A stretch of 8,942 nt of DNA from JBFGWM01 sp041588495. GTDB taxonomy: Bacteria > Pseudomonadota > Gammaproteobacteria > Pseudomonadales > JBFGWM01. The number at the start of each line of letters is the position of its first letter. The stretch's first letter is position 1. The position numbers were made by a program, and so were the translations under genes. The stretch lies in the NCBI GenBank assembly GCA_041588495.1, contig JBFGWM010000109.1:1-8942 (forward strand), given 5' to 3'. Below the pieces are notes generated by a model, which saw only the letters and a program-made list of their open reading frames with translations, made no database searches and was not told the origin of the DNA. Of this stretch, positions 5,926 to 8,942 are shown in pieces.

Positions 5926-7293
5926 ATGCTTATCCCATCAATCATCCGCAAGCGGGGTCCACGCAGCGCCATGACGCGCAATCCTGAAGAGGGCCAGCTC
6001 AGCAGTTTTTCCGGGGCCTACATCCTGGTCGTTGAAGATGACGACGAGGATCGCGAGCTTCTCACCAAACTCCTCGAACGCGAGGGCTACGTCGTCCGCT
6101 CTGCGGGCTCGGCCAGCCATGCGCGCCGCGAACTCGCGGAATTTCCGCCGGATCTCGTGCTCATGGATTTCTACCTGCCGGCAGGGGAAACCGGCGCCGA
6201 ACTGTGCCGGGAATACCGCCGCTCCGAGACAGGCCGCGACGTTCCGGTGCTCTTCGTGACCGGTAGCGGACGTGAAAGCCGCGAGGTTTTCCAGTCCGGC
6301 GGCAGTGATTACATTCTCAAACCGGTGGAGACAGCCGAGCTGCTGGCGAGGGTGGAGATGCACCTCGCTCATCGCGCGGCCCTGCGGCTGCTGAGCCAGA
6401 AGTCTGCAGAGCTGGGCAGCAAGCTGCACCTCGTGGATGCGGGCGGCGAGTCAAAACCCGAGAGCGATGTGGACATGGAATCGCTGCTGGCCGAGGCGCG
6501 CCTGGCCCGCGAGGAGGCCCTGGCCGCCCGCGAGGAGGCACACAGGGCGAACGCGGCGAAGGCCCGCTTCCTGGCCCGCATGAGCCACGAGATGCGCACC
6601 CCGCTGAACGGGGTGGTCGGCATGGCGGAACTGCTCCATGACGCGGGGCTCGAGGGTGAATACCAGGACTACCTGTTCCTCCTGGAAAGCGCAGCGGATG
6701 AACTGGTGCAGATGGTGTCCACCCTGCTGGAATACGCGGAAGCCGAGGACGGCGTGGAGATCCTGCACACGGAGTCGTTCAGTCCCAGGAAGGTGGTCTC
6801 CGAGGTGATCCGCAACATGGAGACGGCGGTGCGGCGCCTCAAGGTGGAACTCAGTTCGACCATGGACGTGCGCGTCGCGGAGAACCTGGTTGGCGACCCG
6901 CGACTGGTCCACCGCGTGTTGGAACACTTCCTGAATTTCGCCGTGCGGCGATCCTCGGGAGGCCGGGTCGAACTGGCGGTTGCGATCGGCGGCGCGGATT
7001 CCGCGCACCAGAATATCCGGGTTACCGCGACCGACAGTGGCGGGCCCCTGGGACAGGGCGAACTCGACAACCTGTTCACCGAATTCTGGAACCTGCGGCG
7101 CGAGGACTGGAACGGTTCCGAGCAGCGTGGTGTCGGGCTGCCCCTGGCGCGGCGTCTTGCCCAGGCGATGGGGGGCGAGGTCGGTGCGGAAAACGTTCCG
7201 GATCGCGGCGTGCGTTTGTGGCTCGAGGTCGATATCGCCCTGGGCGAGGCGGGCGGCCAGGCTGCGGACGAGGATGACAACGCGGTAGCCTGA
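5926..7293 (+). CDS. Receiver-histidine kinase protein (REC-HisKA) with degenerate ATPase domain
   Basis: 455 residues, soluble, no membrane segment. An N-terminal receiver (about 30-150) has E37, D38 and D39, phosphoacceptor D81 in LVLMDFYLP, Thr112 and Lys132. A charged coiled linker (about 184-212, Ala/Glu/Arg-rich) leads to a textbook HisKA domain, FLARMSHEMRTPLNGVVG, with His221. The C-terminal ATPase region (about 320-437) keeps its outline, including LFTEFW and LAQAMGGEVG. Key positions differ: the N-box reads HFLNFAVRR, with Phe338 where the Mg-binding Asn is expected; G1 is DSGGP (370-374), losing the second Gly; G2 is GVGLPLA (402-408), with Pro406 in place of a Gly. ATP binding may be weak or lost, in which case the protein would work as a receiver-controlled phosphotransferase or phosphatase. 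The start is ATG 5926, the first after an in-frame stop at 5908, with a G-run at 5914-5919 as ribosome site; ATG 5971 is a weaker alternative. Confidence 0.92.
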   Translation: MLIPSIIRKRGPRSAMTRNPEEGQLSSFSGAYILVVEDDDEDRELLTKLLEREGYVVRSAGSASHARRELAEFPPDLVLMDFYLPAGETGAELCREYRRSETGRDVPVLFVTGSGRESREVFQSGGSDYILKPVETAELLARVEMHLAHRAALRLLSQKSAELGSKLHLVDAGGESKPESDVDMESLLAEARLAREEALAAREEAHRANAAKARFLARMSHEMRTPLNGVVGMAELLHDAGLEGEYQDYLFLLESAADELVQMVSTLLEYAEAEDGVEILHTESFSPRKVVSEVIRNMETAVRRLKVELSSTMDVRVAENLVGDPRLVHRVLEHFLNFAVRRSSGGRVELAVAIGGADSAHQNIRVTATDSGGPLGQGELDNLFTEFWNLRREDWNGSEQRGVGLPLARRLAQAMGGEVGAENVPDRGVRLWLEVDIALGEAGGQAADEDDNAVA

Positions 7294-7297
7294 AGAT

Positions 7298-8170
7298 CTA
7301 CCCCGGCCTGGTGAAACTCCCGGCGAGGTGGGTTCCCGTCCTGCTCTCCAGCTTCACGCGGTAGCGGCCGTCCCGGCCGGGCCTCGCGGAGCGCAGAACC
7401 GCAAGGCTTTCCGTTGGCAGGGTGACCGGCCGGGTGAAGCGCACGTCGATGTCGTCGACCGGCGCGCCGAAATGGCCGGTGATGCGCTCATAACTCCGCA
7501 CGAAACTGCCGAATCCCTGCAGGATGCAGGCCCTGAACGGGGTCAGGCGTGCTGCAGGGAGCAGCCAGTGGATGGGATTGAAGTCACCCGTCAGCAGGGC
7601 GAAGTCCAGTCCGTCTCCCGCGCCGGCGGACCAGGTTCCGATCTCCACCATTCTCCGTTCCGCGGTATCACCTGCCGCGCCTCCGGCCGATTTCGGGCCC
7701 AGCACGATGACCGAATAAAGATCGTTCTCCAGCGCGTCGGGCGTCGACCGCGTACCGGTGACCAGTCGCATGTGCAGGCGCGCGCGGTGCGCGTCCTCGT
7801 CGATGTGCACCATGCGTGCGCTGAGTTGCAGGGCTTCGCCGCGGGGCAGCGGGCGGTTGACCCGCAGGCTGCAGCCCTGGTTGAGGATGCGCGCGAGCGG
7901 ATAGCGGGTCTGCGCCATCAGGCGCACCATCAGGGGAAAGCCCCACTGGGTGAACAGGTGCGGGGGAACCACCCCCGTGTAGTGCGCCGGATCCGCTCCG
8001 CTCCAGTTCAGGAAAGTGGTCACCAGTCGATCGGACGGGGCCGCAGTTTCCTCCAGCAGGGGTTCGAACGACCCGGGATTACGGCGTGCCGGGCGCAGTG
8101 AGCGAATGCCGGCGCCGACCAGCGTTCCGATGGCCGGCGCCCGTGCGGCGAGCAGTCGCCAGGGTCGCAT
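7298..8170 (-). CDS. MaoC-type double hot-dog dehydratase/hydratase
   Basis: 290 residues. The C-terminal hot-dog (about 172-290) carries the hydratase-2 signature FALLTGDFNPIHWLLPAA (190-207) with the catalytic pair Asp196 and His201 and the conserved Asn198, followed by a helix and strand (FRACILQGFGSFVRSY) and the terminal strands DVRFTRPVTLPTESLAVL and YRVKLES. The N-terminal half (about 36-160) looks like a second hot-dog without catalytic residues (PPHLFTQWGFPLMVRLM, then a strand with LRVNRPLPRGEALQL), as in double hot-dog enzymes. Such proteins hydrate 2-enoyl-CoA or a related thioester in fatty-acid or polyhydroxyalkanoate metabolism; the exact substrate is open. The first 30 residues are Arg/Ala-rich and could be a weak membrane-associated segment. 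ATG 8170 has only a poor ribosome site and lies 30 nt after the FKBP gene, so coupling in one transcript is likely. Its stop is 4 nt from that of the convergent kinase gene. Confidence 0.88.
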   Translation of the reverse strand: MRPWRLLAARAPAIGTLVGAGIRSLRPARRNPGSFEPLLEETAAPSDRLVTTFLNWSGADPAHYTGVVPPHLFTQWGFPLMVRLMAQTRYPLARILNQGCSLRVNRPLPRGEALQLSARMVHIDEDAHRARLHMRLVTGTRSTPDALENDLYSVIVLGPKSAGGAAGDTAERRMVEIGTWSAGAGDGLDFALLTGDFNPIHWLLPAARLTPFRACILQGFGSFVRSYERITGHFGAPVDDIDVRFTRPVTLPTESLAVLRSARPGRDGRYRVKLESRTGTHLAGSFTRPG

Positions 8171-8200
8171 GATCCGGGACCGCTGCCGGCTTGGCGTTGC

Positions 8201-8716
8201 TTACTCGATGTTGAGCACTTTCACCGAGAAATGCAGCGTTTGCCCGGCCAGTGGGTGGTTGAGGTCGACGATGGCCTGGTCGTCCTGGATCTCACGGATG
8301 CGAACCTGGCGCGTGTTGCCGGATTCGTCGGAAGCCACCAGCATGGCGCCGGGCGAGCGCGCGTCTTCCGGGATCACGTCGAGGGGGACTGCCTGGAAGG
8401 CCTCGGGGTTGATGTCGCCGAAGCCCTCGGCGGGCGCCAGGGTGACATCCTTGCTGTCGCCCGCGGTCAGGCCGGTGATGGCCTGCTCAAGGCCGGGTAA
8501 CATCTGGCCCTGGCCGTGAACGTACTGCAGCGCCTCGCCGCCGACGTTGGATTCGGCAACCGTGCCGTCGTCGAGCTTGAGGGTGAATTCCAGGGATACG
8601 GTGCGTCCGTCTTCGATCATGGTTTGAACCTCCTTCGCACTGAGAACGGTGGCGAAGAGTGCACAAATCACGATCGGTACGGCGCGGGTGACCCGCGACG
8701 GGGACAACTTTGACAT
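8201..8716 (-). CDS. FKBP-type peptidyl-prolyl isomerase, SlyD-like, with signal peptide
   Basis: 171 residues from ATG 8716. Residues 1-27 form a signal peptide: basic n-region (K3, R8, R11), hydrophobic AVPIVICALFATVL, and likely cleavage at Leu-Ser-Ala before Lys28. The rest is a full SlyD-like protein: FKBP strand VSLEFTLKLDDGTVAES, the core YVHGQGQMLPGLEQAITGL (65-83), an insert-in-flap region from about 99 (FGDINPEAFQAVPLDVIP) to 150, and the closing segment VDLNHPLAGQTLHFSVKVLNIE. It lacks the His-rich metal-binding tail of E. coli SlyD. It catalyses proline isomerisation and probably acts as a folding helper in the periplasm. The start has GAGGA 7 nt upstream (TCCTC at 8724-8728 on the plus strand). 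A second in-frame ATG at 8620 (Met33), just after the signal peptide, has an even stronger ribosome site and would give a 139-residue cytoplasmic form. A longer in-frame start further upstream is not credible. Confidence 0.9.
   Translation of the reverse strand: MSKLSPSRVTRAVPIVICALFATVLSAKEVQTMIEDGRTVSLEFTLKLDDGTVAESNVGGEALQYVHGQGQMLPGLEQAITGLTAGDSKDVTLAPAEGFGDINPEAFQAVPLDVIPEDARSPGAMLVASDESGNTRQVRIREIQDDQAIVDLNHPLAGQTLHFSVKVLNIE
8628..8635 (-). promoter_or_regulatory. Near-perfect internal ribosome site before Met33 of the FKBP gene
   Basis: The minus strand reads AAGGAGGT, full complementarity to the 16S anti-Shine-Dalgarno core, 7 nt before ATG 8620. It lies inside codons for Lys28-Glu29-Val30, exactly after the predicted signal cleavage site. 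It could start a leaderless-to-periplasm, cytosolic form, or mean the true start is here. Confidence 0.5.
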
Positions 8717-8741
8717 TGCGCATTCCTCAATGGGTGTGTGA

Positions 8742-8817
8742 CCGGCCAATGGGGCCGGCGTCCGCCTTTTCCGCACACCGGCGCCCGGCCGGCGGGATAC
8801 GTTCGGGCCAATGCCCG
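8742..8817 (-). repeat. Two hairpins sharing GGCCAATG in the FKBP leader region
   Basis: CCGGCC (8742-8747) pairs perfectly with GGCCGG (8753-8758) around a 5-nt loop. CGGGC (8804-8808) pairs with GCCCG (8813-8817) around CAAT. The 8-mer GGCCAATG occurs once in each (8744-8751 and 8806-8813), spanning stem and loop. Both lie upstream of the FKBP start on the minus strand, the nearer one 25 nt from the ATG. They may be leader structures or protein sites; no T-tract follows. Confidence 0.3.
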
Positions 8818-8922
8818 GGGACACTTACGGGAACGCAGTGAGAAAAGAATTCCCGGCATACTAGCCCGCTGGCCCGGGCCACGCAAACCGTGCCCCGGCG
8901 CCGTGCGGCCGCGGGATCGGGT

Positions 8923-8928
8923 TATACT
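8923..8928 (+). promoter_or_regulatory. -10-like box (TATACT) pointing out of the window
   Basis: TATACT differs from the sigma-70 -10 consensus by one base and sits in an abruptly GC-rich setting (GGGTTATACTGCCGCC), a look common just before gammaproteobacterial genes. No -35 hexamer is visible 15-19 bp upstream. It suggests a plus-strand gene beginning just past the right edge, divergent from the FKBP gene. Confidence 0.3.
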
Positions 8929-8942
8929 GCCGCCCCCTCCGG

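Noticed and set aside
5763..5981. Minus-strand 72-codon frame in the gap before the receiver-kinase gene
   Set aside because: Overlaps the start of the kinase gene, no ribosome site and no recognisable features.
7294..7340. Possible bidirectional terminator between the convergent kinase and MaoC-type genes
   Set aside because: Only 4 nt separate the stop codons and I see no stem with T-tracts; the short CCCGG repeats nearby are direct rather than inverted.
7328..8101. Plus-strand open frame of 257 codons within the MaoC-type gene
   Set aside because: Antisense to a gene with an intact hydratase signature; no domain visible in the plus-strand translation.
8717..8824. Upstream extension of the FKBP frame
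   Set aside because: Arg/Pro-rich, would bury the signal peptide, and runs through the GC-rich leader hairpins; ATG 8716 has a proper ribosome site.

Overview
The window is high-GC DNA with dense gene packing, Shine-Dalgarno starts and bacterial two-component signalling genes. The proteins look gammaproteobacterial, possibly from the purple sulfur or halophilic groups around Chromatiales and Ectothiorhodospiraceae. That placement is an impression from protein style only, not from a marker gene. I saw no RNA genes, insertion sequences, phage genes or CRISPR arrays.

Left block (1-3119, minus strand). Read in the direction of transcription it holds a small protein of unknown function, an MFS transporter, an output-less protein made of two receiver domains, and the N-terminal part of a periplasmic solute-binding protein cut by the window edge. 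Gaps are 40, 117 and 58 nt, so co-transcription is possible.

Centre (3350-7293, plus strand). A divergent intergenic region separates the left block from two signalling genes. The first is a membrane histidine kinase with a periplasmic 7TMR-DISM sensor, seven membrane helices, a PAS domain and an intact kinase core. After a 242-nt, comparatively AT-rich intergenic region with operator-like repeats comes a soluble receiver-plus-histidine-kinase protein. Its H-box is perfect but its ATP-binding domain looks eroded.

Right block (7298-8716, minus strand). It converges on the kinase gene with 4 nt between stop codons. It encodes a SlyD-like FKBP prolyl isomerase with a signal peptide and a strong second internal start, followed 30 nt later by a double hot-dog MaoC-type hydratase. 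The last 220 nt hold the FKBP leader with two hairpins, and a -10-like box facing out of the window.

The most interesting reading, which is inference, is a multistep phosphorelay. The DISM kinase would be the ATP-using sensor, the receiver-kinase protein with a weak ATP site could act as a phosphotransfer hub, and the tandem receiver protein could be a sink or adaptor. No DNA-binding or enzymatic output domain is visible in any of the three, so the effector must be elsewhere or act by protein contact.
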